A stretch of 64,000 nt of DNA from an uncultured Bacteroidales bacterium (lineage in GTDB: Bacteria; Bacteroidota; Bacteroidia; Bacteroidales; F082). The notes beneath the pieces are model-generated. The model was not told where the DNA came from, did not search any database, and saw nothing but the letters and a program-made list of their open reading frames with translations. The stretch lies in contig CAMHJX010000001.1 in the NCBI GenBank assembly GCA_946185535.1, positions 62,001 to 126,000 on the forward strand, in the 5' to 3' direction. This document shows positions 8,785 to 16,179 of the stretch, in pieces. A program made the position numbers and the translations under genes. Each line of letters starts with the position of its first letter. Position 1 is the first letter of the stretch.

Positions 8785-10101
8785 TTATACTGGCTCATTG
8801 GCCTCGCCGTCCTCGTCGAAACCTTTGTTGTATTGTTCATCGGAGTTCTTACGCTCTTGTTCGGCATAGTCCTGGTATGCCTTGATAATCAGCTCGTAGT
8901 CCTTTTTCTTCTCCTCCAAATCCCGAATGAGAGCTTGTTTTGCCTCGACCTCTTTTTTCAACTCCTCAATCCTGGCGTCACGATTCTGATTGGCCGCTTG
9001 ATAAGCCACAACGTGTTTTCTCAAGTCCTCAATGACGATTTTCTTTCTGCGGGTGACATCTTCGGCCGAGCTCAGTTTCATGGCCTCGCGACGTATGCCC
9101 GAGTTCAAGTCGTTACCTGCCAAAATCAAAATGGCGACAATCCAAATCCAAAGCAGCAAGATGATCAGAGTACCAATAGAGCCATACAACACGTTGTAAC
9201 GTGAAAAGTTGGAGATATAAGAGTTGAATCCCACTGTGCCTAGGACGAAAAGAGTTGTGGCAAGTATCGTTCCCGGGCTGAAAACGACAAACTCGCGATA
9301 TTTCTTGCCGTTTGCTCGCGGGTGCTTGAGTTCCTTGCGATAATGTTCATTGAACCTGACATTACCAAAATAATACAGCATGGAGATACCGATGCTCAAG
9401 GCAAAAATACCGACCACCCATCGCAACACAATGAACAGGAAGAAGGTAAACGAGCCCCATTCAATGATATTATTATCCACCAAATACTTGATAGCTGTGC
9501 CACCCAACGAAATCAGCAGTACAGAAATCACAATCAGTATGCCTATAATGACGAGCATAATGAGAGCAAAGACACGTTGGATGATCCACCCCTTAACGCC
9601 CAATCCTTTGGAGGTGACATAGTCGGCATACACATTACGGAAACCATTGAAGAATGCCACGACACCGCCCGAACCGAAAACCAAGCACAAAACGATACTG
9701 ATGGAGAGCAATCCGTCGTGAGGTTGTTTCATGATGCCGTCGATGGTCTCTTTTACGAAATCGAGTGTCCCCGAGGGGATGAAGAAATCGTTGAGGAGCA
9801 TCATCACGCGCTCATAGAGGTGTGGAATGGGAATATAGGGTATCAGCGTGAAAAAGAACAAGACTAGCGGGAACAACGCCACAAAGAAGTTGAACGCCAC
9901 ACCCGCCGCTCGGTCAACCGTACGGCCTTTTGTAAACGACTTGATAAAGTTAATCAATACGGTCAAAAGAGGAAGTTTGGTACCAGGAAAGCGAACCCGA
10001 CGCAAGTAATTGTCATCCTTGTTGTACCAATCCGTCACCGCCTTCACCTTGGCCTGAAACCAGGTCTTCAGTTTACCGTTTTTCTTCTCTTTTTGGGGCA
10101 T
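8785..10101 (-). CDS. YihY/BrkB-family membrane protein with C-terminal coiled coil
   Basis: The 438-residue protein has the YihY/BrkB (formerly annotated RNase BN) core: a cytoplasmic N-terminus, about six membrane helices between residues 60 and 320, the motif DRAAGVAFNFFVALFPLVLF near residue 65, and YGSIGTLIILLLWIW near 295. After the core comes a highly charged tail (about 345-438) rich in E, K, Q and R in a heptad-like pattern (RIEELKKEVEAKQALIRDLE), predicted to form a coiled coil; the tail is longer than in the usual family member. Function is not established for the family; a transport or envelope role has been proposed. It is the first gene of a two-gene transcript with the flippase. 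Confidence 0.85.
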   Translation of the reverse strand: MPQKEKKNGKLKTWFQAKVKAVTDWYNKDDNYLRRVRFPGTKLPLLTVLINFIKSFTKGRTVDRAAGVAFNFFVALFPLVLFFFTLIPYIPIPHLYERVMMLLNDFFIPSGTLDFVKETIDGIMKQPHDGLLSISIVLCLVFGSGGVVAFFNGFRNVYADYVTSKGLGVKGWIIQRVFALIMLVIIGILIVISVLLISLGGTAIKYLVDNNIIEWGSFTFFLFIVLRWVVGIFALSIGISMLYYFGNVRFNEHYRKELKHPRANGKKYREFVVFSPGTILATTLFVLGTVGFNSYISNFSRYNVLYGSIGTLIILLLWIWIVAILILAGNDLNSGIRREAMKLSSAEDVTRRKKIVIEDLRKHVVAYQAANQNRDARIEELKKEVEAKQALIRDLEEKKKDYELIIKAYQDYAEQERKNSDEQYNKGFDEDGEANEPV

Positions 10102-10121
10102 AATTCCAATGAATTAATTTG

Positions 10122-10129
10122 CAAAAATA
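10122..10129 (-). promoter_or_regulatory. Possible promoter of the YihY gene
   Basis: The minus strand reads TATTTTTG, matching TAnnTTTG, about 20 bases before the ATG at 10101. No -33 TTG is found at the usual distance, so the call is moderate. It is back to back with the RseC promoter on the other strand. Confidence 0.4.
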
Positions 10130-10136
10130 GTGGTTT

Positions 10137-10167
10137 TTGGTTGAATGGTGAAAAAAAAGTATTTTTG
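10137..10167 (+). promoter_or_regulatory. Promoter of the RseC-like gene
   Basis: TTG at 10137-10139, a 20-base spacer and TATTTTTG at 10160-10167 match the Bacteroidota promoter. The ATG at 10172 lies only 4 bases after the -7 element, so the transcript would have almost no leader. This also argues against the upstream in-frame ATG at 10145. Confidence 0.6.
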
Positions 10168-10171
10168 CAGC

Positions 10172-10588
10172 ATGAAAAACGCAGAAACCATCTCCCATGA
10201 GGGTATCGTCGCCAAGATCACCGACGATGAACTGGAAATCAAGATACTGGCACAGAGTGCCTGCGCAGCCTGCCACGCCAAGAGCGCATGCGGTATGGGT
10301 GAACAAGCCGAGAAGATTCTAACCGTGCCCCGTCCTAAAGATAGGCACTTTGAAATCAACCAAAAGGTTAATGTCAGGATGGCCATCGGGCAAGGCAACA
10401 AAGCGGCCATCTTGGCGTATCTGATTCCGATAGTTTTGCTTTTGGCCGTGCTCTTTGTCTGCCTCGGACTAGGCATGAATGAAGGCCTCGCCGCGCTCAT
10501 CAGCATCGTTGCACTTGTACCTTATTATATTGTGCTTTACCTGAAGCGCGACCAACTCAAGAAACGGTTTGAATATACCATCGAATAA
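10172..10588 (+). CDS. RseC/MucC-like membrane protein
   Basis: The 138-residue protein (ATG at 10172) has the SoxR-reducing system/RseC layout: an N-terminal cytoplasmic domain with clustered cysteines (SACAACHAKSACGMGE, residues about 27-42) followed by two membrane helices at about residues 75-95 and 100-120 and a basic tail. In Enterobacteria RseC is encoded in the sigma-E operon and is associated with the Rsx/Rnf complex in reducing SoxR. In Bacteroidota the gene is commonly found next to rnfB, as here (87-base gap), suggesting a partner or assembly role for Rnf. The cysteines could hold an iron-sulfur cluster; that is inference. Confidence 0.85.
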   Translation: MKNAETISHEGIVAKITDDELEIKILAQSACAACHAKSACGMGEQAEKILTVPRPKDRHFEINQKVNVRMAIGQGNKAAILAYLIPIVLLLAVLFVCLGLGMNEGLAALISIVALVPYYIVLYLKRDQLKKRFEYTIE

Positions 10589-10606
10589 AAAACCGAAAAA
10601 TTTCCT

Positions 10607-10636
10607 TTGTCAAAAAAAGGAGTTTCCGTATTTTTG
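10607..10636 (+). promoter_or_regulatory. Promoter of the rnf operon
   Basis: TTG at 10607-10609, a 19-base spacer and TATTTTTG at 10629-10636 give a full match to the Bacteroidota consensus. The rnfB ATG at 10676 leaves a leader of about 30 bases. The rnf genes therefore probably have their own promoter separate from the RseC-like gene. Confidence 0.7.
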
Positions 10637-10675
10637 CAGGTTTAAAATCGAAAACAAACTCAAAATTCTATACAA

Positions 10676-11620
10676 ATGAGTAATACTTTACTAATTTCCC
10701 TTGCGGTTCTCGGAATCCTTGGAGGCATTTTGGCCGTGGTTCTGTACATCGTGGCACAGAAGTTCAAGGTGGAAGAGAACCCATTGATTGATGAGGCGGA
10801 GGCCTGTCTGCCCGGCGCCAACTGTGGTGGCTGCGGCTTTGCAGGCTGCCGTGCCTTGGCTGAGGCTTGTGTGAAGCAAGCCGCCGAGAAAGGCAACATC
10901 GACGGACTGGCCTGCCCTGGCACCGATATGGGCAAGGTGGCAGCAGTCCTCGGACTGACCGCTGGCACCTTCGAGCCTAAGATTGCCGTGGTGCGCTGCA
11001 ACGGTAGCTGTCAGAACTCACCCGCCAAAGTGCATTACGAAGGTGCCGACATTTGCGCTTTTGCCAACACCCTTTATGCTGGCGAAGGCGGTTGTTCGAA
11101 AGGCTGTCTCGGCCTCGGCGACTGCGTGAAGAAGTGTAACTTCGATGCGCTGCACATTGACAAGGAGACGGGGCTGCCCGTCGTCGACCCCGACAAATGC
11201 GTGGGCTGCGGCGTATGCGCTAAGACCTGTCCACGTGGCATCATCGAAGTGCGTCCGCGTGGCAAGAAAGACCGCCGCGTCTATGTATGCTGCTCCAACA
11301 CCGACAAGGGTGCCTTGGTCATCAAGAACTGCTCGGTGGGCTGCATCGGTTGCCAAAAGTGCTTGAAGGAATGCCCCTTCGAGGCTATCGAGATGCGCGG
11401 CAATCTGGCCTACATCGACCCAGCCAAGTGCAAGGCCTGTGGCAAGTGCGCCAAAGTATGCCCGCGTGGCACCATTCACGCCATCAACTTCCCTGCTCCC
11501 AAGCCAGAAGCTCCAGCCCTTCAAGGTGCTGAACCTGCTGTGAAGCCCCAAGCAAAACCCGAGGCAAAGCCTGTGGAAGTGAAAACTGAAGTCAAACCCG
11601 AAAACACCGTCACAGCATGA
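10676..11620 (+). CDS. rnfB: Rnf complex subunit B (iron-sulfur ferredoxin subunit)
   Basis: The 314-residue protein begins with one membrane anchor (residues 3-27). The RnfB-specific cluster domain follows (CLPGANCGGCGFAGC, about 42-56), and then several 4Fe-4S ferredoxin motifs: CVGCGVCAKTCPRG near 175, CIGCQKCLKECPFEA near 223, and CKACGKCAKVCPRG near 252. A low-complexity tail rich in Pro, Glu, Lys and Ala (about 275-314) is common in this phylum. RnfB receives electrons from ferredoxin and passes them into the membrane complex. Its stop overlaps the rnfC start by 4 bases, so translation is likely coupled. All expected cysteine groups are present. Confidence 0.96.
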   Translation: MSNTLLISLAVLGILGGILAVVLYIVAQKFKVEENPLIDEAEACLPGANCGGCGFAGCRALAEACVKQAAEKGNIDGLACPGTDMGKVAAVLGLTAGTFEPKIAVVRCNGSCQNSPAKVHYEGADICAFANTLYAGEGGCSKGCLGLGDCVKKCNFDALHIDKETGLPVVDPDKCVGCGVCAKTCPRGIIEVRPRGKKDRRVYVCCSNTDKGALVIKNCSVGCIGCQKCLKECPFEAIEMRGNLAYIDPAKCKACGKCAKVCPRGTIHAINFPAPKPEAPALQGAEPAVKPQAKPEAKPVEVKTEVKPENTVTA

Positions 11621-12972
11621 ACCCGATAAAGACCTTTAAGAAGGGCGGCGTCCATCCGGAAGAGAACAAGCTTTCGGCCGACAAGCCCATACAAGACTTC
11701 CCGATGCCCAAGCAGATCATCGTCCCGCTCGGACAATGCCTCGGCGCACCGGCTGAATGCATCGTCAACAAAGGCGACCGCGTACTGACGGGTCAGCTCA
11801 TCGGCACGGCCAAAGGCTTCGTCTCTGCCAACATCCATTCCCCTGCCACCGGCACCGTAGCCAAAGTAGACGTGGTGATGGACCACACTGGCTACTACAA
11901 ACCCGCCGTCTTCATCGACCGTGAAGAGCAAGACGAATGGGCTGAGGGCATCCTCGTCACCGACGAGTTGCTCACCGACATCAAACTGGACTCCAAACAA
12001 ATCATCGATAAAGTAAAGGAATGCGGTATCGTCGGCATGGGCGGCGCCACCTTCCCCACCCATATCAAGATGATGGTTCCCGAAGGCAAGAAAGCCGAAT
12101 ATGTCATCATAAACGCGGCCGAATGCGAACCTTACCTGACTTGCGACTACCGCCTTCTTCTCGAAAAGACCCAAGAGTTCCTCATGGGTGTGAAGATCGT
12201 GATGAAAGGCGTGGGCACCGAGAAAGGCATCATCGGTATCGAGACCAACAAGATGAAAGCCATCGAGCTGCTCGACAAGACCATCAACGAGCATAAAGAC
12301 TTGTACGCTGGCATCGAAGTGCAGCCTTTAAAGACCAAATACCCACAAGGCGGTGAAAAGCAAATCATCAAGGCCATCACCGGCCGCGAGGTGCCTTCAG
12401 GCAAACTGCCCATTGAGACGGGGTGCGTCGTGGTCAATGTGGCTTCGACCTACGCCATCTACGAGGCCGTACAGAAGAACAAGCCTTTGATTGAGCGTAT
12501 CGTTACCGTCACCGGCAAGTCGGTCAAGAAGCCGGGCAACTTCCGTGTGCGTTTTGGAACCCCTGCCGACCTCCTCATCGAGGCCGCTGGCGGTCTACCC
12601 GAGGACATCACCGATGTCATCAACGGTGGTCCTATGATGGGTAAATCTGTCTCCGTCACTAACTTCCCGTGCATCAAAGGCACATCAGGCATTCTGCTGA
12701 TGACCCTCAAGGAAGCCCAAGACCGTCGTCAGACCAACTGCATTCGCTGCGGTCGTTGCGCAGGTGCCTGCCCGATGGGATTGCAGCCCTTCCTGCTCCA
12801 CAAGATGGCCAAGCAGAACAATTTCGACGAGACCGAGAAGAACCACATCATGGACTGCATCGAATGCGGTTCCTGCGAGTTCACCTGTCCCGCCAACATC
12901 CCGCTGCTGGACTACATCCGTTACGGCAAGGCCAAGACTGGCGCCATCATCCGTGCGCGTAATCAGAAATAA
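11617..12972 (+). CDS. rnfC: Rnf complex subunit C (NADH-binding iron-sulfur subunit)
   Basis: The 451-residue protein has the RnfC architecture: an N-terminal barrel-like domain, a flavin/NADH-binding segment beginning GIVGMGGATFPTHIKM near residue 138 and continuing through NAAECEPYL, an SLBB-type region, and two C-terminal 4Fe-4S motifs (CIRCGRCAGACPMG near 372 and CIECGSCEFTCPANI near 411). It is the cytoplasmic subunit that exchanges electrons with NAD/NADH. It overlaps rnfB by 4 bases (ATGA). A 103-base gap with a large inverted repeat follows before rnfD, which is unusual inside this otherwise tight operon. Confidence 0.96.
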   Translation: MNPIKTFKKGGVHPEENKLSADKPIQDFPMPKQIIVPLGQCLGAPAECIVNKGDRVLTGQLIGTAKGFVSANIHSPATGTVAKVDVVMDHTGYYKPAVFIDREEQDEWAEGILVTDELLTDIKLDSKQIIDKVKECGIVGMGGATFPTHIKMMVPEGKKAEYVIINAAECEPYLTCDYRLLLEKTQEFLMGVKIVMKGVGTEKGIIGIETNKMKAIELLDKTINEHKDLYAGIEVQPLKTKYPQGGEKQIIKAITGREVPSGKLPIETGCVVVNVASTYAIYEAVQKNKPLIERIVTVTGKSVKKPGNFRVRFGTPADLLIEAAGGLPEDITDVINGGPMMGKSVSVTNFPCIKGTSGILLMTLKEAQDRRQTNCIRCGRCAGACPMGLQPFLLHKMAKQNNFDETEKNHIMDCIECGSCEFTCPANIPLLDYIRYGKAKTGAIIRARNQK

Positions 12973-13046
12973 GCTATCAGCCATCAGCTGTCAGCTATCA
13001 GCCAGGTCAACACCTGCTGAAGGCTGATTGCTGAAAGCTGAAAGCC
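12973..13046. repeat. Large imperfect inverted repeat between rnfC and rnfD
   Basis: The left arm (12973-13003) is a run of CAGCTATCAGC-like units and the right arm (13022-13046) is built of GGCTGA/GCTGAA units. The two pair over about 25 bases around an 18-base loop. It starts on the base after the rnfC stop and would fold into a strong hairpin in the mRNA. It may slow or protect transcripts and set the rnfBC to rnfDGEA ratio, or may be an inserted repeat of the genome. Confidence 0.7.
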
Positions 13047-13075
13047 AAATAACTAAACGATTAAACAATTCAACA

Positions 13076-14071
13076 ATGAATAAATACACAATATCCGGTT
13101 CGCCGCATGTGCATTCAACGGAAAACACGAGGAAAATCATGTATCGTGTGCTCCTCGCCTTGCTTCCCGCCTTGCTTGTGGCCATTTACTATTTCGGCTG
13201 GTATGCCCTTCGCCTGACCCTCATCACGATGGCCACCTGCATGCTGACTGAATGGCTCATTCAGAAATTCCTTATCAAAGGCCCCTTGACCATCAACGAC
13301 GGTTCGGCCGCACTGACGGGTCTCTTGTTGGCCTTCAACGTGCCTGCCAACCTTCCCATCTGGATGGCCATCGTGGGTAGTGTTGTCGCCATCGGCATCG
13401 GCAAGATGGCCTTTGGAGGCTTGGGCAAGAACCCCTTCAACCCCGCCTTGGTAGGCCGTGTGTTCATGCTCGTGTCGTTCCCGACCGCCATGACTACCTG
13501 GCCACAGGCCGCACCCATCTTTGAGAAAGGCTTTTTCGCAGATGCCGTCACGGGTCCCACCCCACTTGGTATCCTGAAAGAAGCTGGTGTTGGTTCCCTT
13601 GCTGAAGCTGGAAACCTGCAGTTCCTCGACATGGTATTAGGTAACCGTGGAGGTGCCTTCGGCGAGGTCTGCGCTATAGCCTTGTTGCTCGGCGCCATCT
13701 ACCTCATCTGCCGTAAGGTCATCGACATCTGGACGCCTTTGAGCATCCTGCTCACCGTGTTCATCTTCACAGGCATCTGCTATCTCATTGACCCGACGCA
13801 GTACATAGCTCCTTGGTATCATCTGGTATACGGCGGTCTCATCCTCGGTGCCTTCTTCATGGCTACCGACATGGTGACCTCGCCGATGACGATACGAGGC
13901 AAACTTTTGTTTGGCTTTGGCATCGGTGTCATCACAGTCGTCATCCGACTGTGGGGTGCCTATCCCGAGGGTGTGTCGTTCGCCATCCTGATCATGAACG
14001 CCCTCACACCGCTCATCAACAAGGCCTTCAAGCCCAAAGTGTTCGGCGTTGTCAAACCCTCTAAAAACTAA
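13076..14071 (+). CDS. rnfD: Rnf complex subunit D (membrane flavoprotein)
   Basis: Translation from the ATG at 13076 gives 331 residues starting MNKYTISGSPHVHS, the typical RnfD N-terminus. An in-frame upstream start at 13028 would extend back toward the inverted repeat and is rejected. The protein has about ten membrane helices. The segment DAVTGPTPLGILKEAG near residue 160 corresponds to the covalent FMN-threonine site of RnfD/NqrB. RnfD is part of the ion-translocating membrane core with RnfA, E and G. The rnfG start follows the stop by 5 bases. Confidence 0.95.
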   Translation: MNKYTISGSPHVHSTENTRKIMYRVLLALLPALLVAIYYFGWYALRLTLITMATCMLTEWLIQKFLIKGPLTINDGSAALTGLLLAFNVPANLPIWMAIVGSVVAIGIGKMAFGGLGKNPFNPALVGRVFMLVSFPTAMTTWPQAAPIFEKGFFADAVTGPTPLGILKEAGVGSLAEAGNLQFLDMVLGNRGGAFGEVCAIALLLGAIYLICRKVIDIWTPLSILLTVFIFTGICYLIDPTQYIAPWYHLVYGGLILGAFFMATDMVTSPMTIRGKLLFGFGIGVITVVIRLWGAYPEGVSFAILIMNALTPLINKAFKPKVFGVVKPSKN

Positions 14072-14076
14072 TCGCC

Positions 14077-14751
14077 ATGGCAAAGAAACCATCCACTTTA
14101 ATTAATATGCTCGTGGCACTGCTCGTCATTGCAGCGGTTTCGGGCGGCGTACTCGGCTTGGTGTATGGCGTGACCAAAGACACCATCGCCCAAGTCGATC
14201 AGAAAAAGAACGAAGCAGCCATCCAAGCCGTGTTGCCTTTGGAGGGCGAAATCACCTATAAGGCCGACACGATGCAATTCTCTTATGAAGGTGTCAACAC
14301 GACATTTCCTTGCAACTTGGCTTTCGACGCCAATGGTAACTTCCAAGGTGCCGCTGTGAAGACCAGCGAAGGCGGCTTCGGTGGCAAGATCGACATGATG
14401 GTCGGCTTCCTCGCCGACGGCACCATCAAAGGCACGTCGGTGCTGTCACACGCCGAGACTCCTGGCCTAGGCGCCAACATGACCGGCAAGTTCAAGGACC
14501 AGTTCGTTGACAAGAACCCCAACAACTTCAAGCTGATCGTCAAGAAAGACGGCGGCGACGTCGACGCCATCACAGCGGCCACCATCACCTCGAGAGCTTT
14601 CTCGAAGGCGGTCGACAAGGCTTACCAAGCCTTCATGGCCAACAAGGCACAATTCATGAACAACGCTCCCGCCAAGGAAGAAGCTCCCGTTATGGAAGCT
14701 ACTCCCATCGAGGAGAACAATGAAACGGAAGGAGGACAAAGCAATGAGTAA
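14077..14751 (+). CDS. rnfG: Rnf complex subunit G (covalent FMN subunit)
   Basis: The 224-residue protein has one N-terminal membrane helix (about 10-32) and an FMN-binding domain on the outer side of the membrane. The covalent flavin site is visible as DAITAATITSRAF near residues 163-175, where a threonine of the AT-IT-S group carries FMN through a phosphoester bond in RnfG/NqrC. The segment HAETPGLGANM near 128 is the conserved HxETPGLG motif. The C-terminal 25 residues are acidic and low complexity. Its last 8 bases overlap the start of rnfE. Confidence 0.95.
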   Translation: MAKKPSTLINMLVALLVIAAVSGGVLGLVYGVTKDTIAQVDQKKNEAAIQAVLPLEGEITYKADTMQFSYEGVNTTFPCNLAFDANGNFQGAAVKTSEGGFGGKIDMMVGFLADGTIKGTSVLSHAETPGLGANMTGKFKDQFVDKNPNNFKLIVKKDGGDVDAITAATITSRAFSKAVDKAYQAFMANKAQFMNNAPAKEEAPVMEATPIEENNETEGGQSNE

Positions 14752-15337
14752 GAACCTGCAAACCTTTACCAAAGGCCTCATCAAAGAAAACCCCATCCTG
14801 GTGTTGCTGTTGGGCTGCTGCCCGACCTTGGCAACGACCACCAGTGCCATCAACGGCATGTCGATGGGTTTGGCCACCACCTTCGTGCTGGTGCTGTCGA
14901 ATATCTTCATTTCACTTTTGAAGGGCTTCATCCCCGACAAGGTGCGTATCCCCTGCTTCATCGTGGTCATCGCCTCCTTTGTGACGGTGGTGCAACTCGT
15001 CATGCAGGCCTATGTGCCCGACATCTATGAGACCCTCGGCCTGTTCATCCCCCTCATCGTGGTGAACTGCATCGTTCTGGGTCGTGCCGAAGCCTTCGCT
15101 TCGAAGAACCCCGTGTGGCCTTCGCTGTTGGACGGCCTTGGCATGGGCTTGGGCTTCACCCTCGCTCTGACATTGTTGGGCTGCATCCGTGAGTTCCTCG
15201 GCAGCGGCTCCATCTTCGGCTTCGGCATCCTGCCCGAGACGGCCAACATCCTGGTGTTCATCCTGCCTCCTGGCGCTTTCATCTGCCTCGGCTTCGTTAT
15301 CGCTATCGTCAACAAACTCAAAAAAGAAAGTCACTAA
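14744..15337 (+). CDS. rnfE: Rnf complex subunit E
   Basis: I choose the ATG at 14744 (197 residues, starting MSKNLQTFTKGLIKENP), which overlaps rnfG by 8 bases; the upstream ATG at 14720 would overlap it more. The protein has six membrane helices of the RnfA/RnfE family and the family-typical start KENPILVLLLGCCPTLATTT. Motifs such as IPLIVVNCIVLGRAEAFA near residue 100 identify subunit E. RnfA and RnfE are inverted-topology relatives forming the centre of the membrane pump. The stop is 3 bases before rnfA. Confidence 0.95.
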   Translation: MSKNLQTFTKGLIKENPILVLLLGCCPTLATTTSAINGMSMGLATTFVLVLSNIFISLLKGFIPDKVRIPCFIVVIASFVTVVQLVMQAYVPDIYETLGLFIPLIVVNCIVLGRAEAFASKNPVWPSLLDGLGMGLGFTLALTLLGCIREFLGSGSIFGFGILPETANILVFILPPGAFICLGFVIAIVNKLKKESH

Positions 15338-15340
15338 GCC

Positions 15341-15940
15341 ATGAAATACCTCATCATTATCTTATCGACCATCTTGGTCAACAACGTGATCTTCTCCCAG
15401 TTCCTGGGTATCTGCCCCTTCCTGGGCACTTCCAAGAAGACCTCAACCGCATTAGGTATGGGTGCTGCCGTCATCTTCGTGTTGACCCTGGCTACCCTCG
15501 TGACATGGCTGACGAACCAGTACATCCTGATTCCCTTGAAGCTGACCTTCTTGCAGACCATCGCCTTCATCCTCATCATCGCTGCTTTGGTGCAGATGGT
15601 GGAGATTATCCTGAAGAAAATCAGTCCGTCACTGTACACCGCCTTGGGCGTGTTCCTGCCGCTGATTACGACCAACTGCGCCGTCCTCGGCGTGTCGCTG
15701 ACCGTGGTCACCAAGGAGTTCAACTATGGTGGCGTGGCCCACATGCTGAGCCTCGGCGAGTCCATCGTCTATGCCGTCGGCATCGCCCTCGGCTTCGCTA
15801 TGGCCTTGGTCATCTTCGCCGGCATCCGAGAGCACATCGACCTCATGGAGCCTCCCAAGGGCATGAAGGGTACCCCTATCGCCCTGATTACCGCTGGCAT
15901 TTTGGCCTTGGCGTTTATGGGATTCACAGGGATTGTGTGA
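15341..15940 (+). CDS. rnfA: Rnf complex subunit A
   Basis: The 199-residue protein has six membrane helices and the RnfA hallmark segments VNNVIFSQFLGICPFLGTSK near residue 10 and PLITTNCAVLGV near 107. It is the last gene of rnfBCDGEA, in the order usual for Bacteroidota. The complex couples electron transfer between reduced ferredoxin and NAD to Na+ or H+ movement; the ion cannot be read from the sequence. The stop is followed by a strongly folded non-coding stretch and then a terminator at 16062-16089. Confidence 0.95.
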   Translation: MKYLIIILSTILVNNVIFSQFLGICPFLGTSKKTSTALGMGAAVIFVLTLATLVTWLTNQYILIPLKLTFLQTIAFILIIAALVQMVEIILKKISPSLYTALGVFLPLITTNCAVLGVSLTVVTKEFNYGGVAHMLSLGESIVYAVGIALGFAMALVIFAGIREHIDLMEPPKGMKGTPIALITAGILALAFMGFTGIV

Positions 15941-15946
15941 TTCTAT

Positions 15947-16050
15947 ATGGCCGCGCGGCCGTACAGGCTATCCGTCCTGTATGGCAGCGGGCCATGCGTA
16001 AAAGCAGGGACTCACGTCGCCTGCTTACTGATGTGTCGTCCCTATGGGAC
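15947..16050. repeat. Nested hairpins downstream of rnfA
   Basis: At 15947-15995 ATGGCCGC pairs with GCGGGCCAT (one bulge) and encloses TACAGG pairing with CCTGTA. At about 15998-16029 a second hairpin is formed by GTAA-AGCAGG and CCTGCTTAC, and GGGAC/GTCCC elements extend to 16050. No protein is encoded. It could be a 3' mRNA structure, a small RNA or a dispersed repeat. Confidence 0.55.
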
Positions 16051-16061
16051 TAAACTGAACG

Positions 16062-16089
16062 AAAAGAGCTGCCATTTGGTGGCTCTTTT
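16062..16089 (+). terminator. Rho-independent terminator after the rnf operon
   Basis: AAAAGAGC and GCTCTTTT form a stem with a further inner GCC/GGT pairing around an ATTT loop, followed by more T residues. It lies about 120 bases after rnfA on the same strand and before the promoter of the next gene. Confidence 0.75.
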
Positions 16090-16113
16090 TGTGCATTTTA
16101 TAAACATTTTTCC

Positions 16114-16142
16114 TTGTTTTTTCCAATAAAGTTGTACTTTTA
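16114..16142 (+). promoter_or_regulatory. Possible promoter of the C25 peptidase gene
   Basis: TTG at 16114-16116, an 18-base spacer and TACTTTTA at 16135-16142 match the Bacteroidota promoter except for the last base of the -7 element. The leader to the ATG at 16180 would be about 30 bases. Confidence 0.45.
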
Positions 16143-16179
16143 CAGCCTCATTTTGTGGTCATTACAAAAACACTCTAAT

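Noticed and set aside
9322..9867. 181-residue plus-strand frame opposite the YihY gene
   Set aside because: Very rich in Asp, Glu, Gln and His with no hydrophobic core; explained as antisense of membrane-helix codons.
12973..13075. Small gene or early rnfD start at 13028
   Set aside because: The extension reads through the inverted repeat and adds residues not found at RnfD N-termini; the ATG at 13076 starts the conserved sequence.
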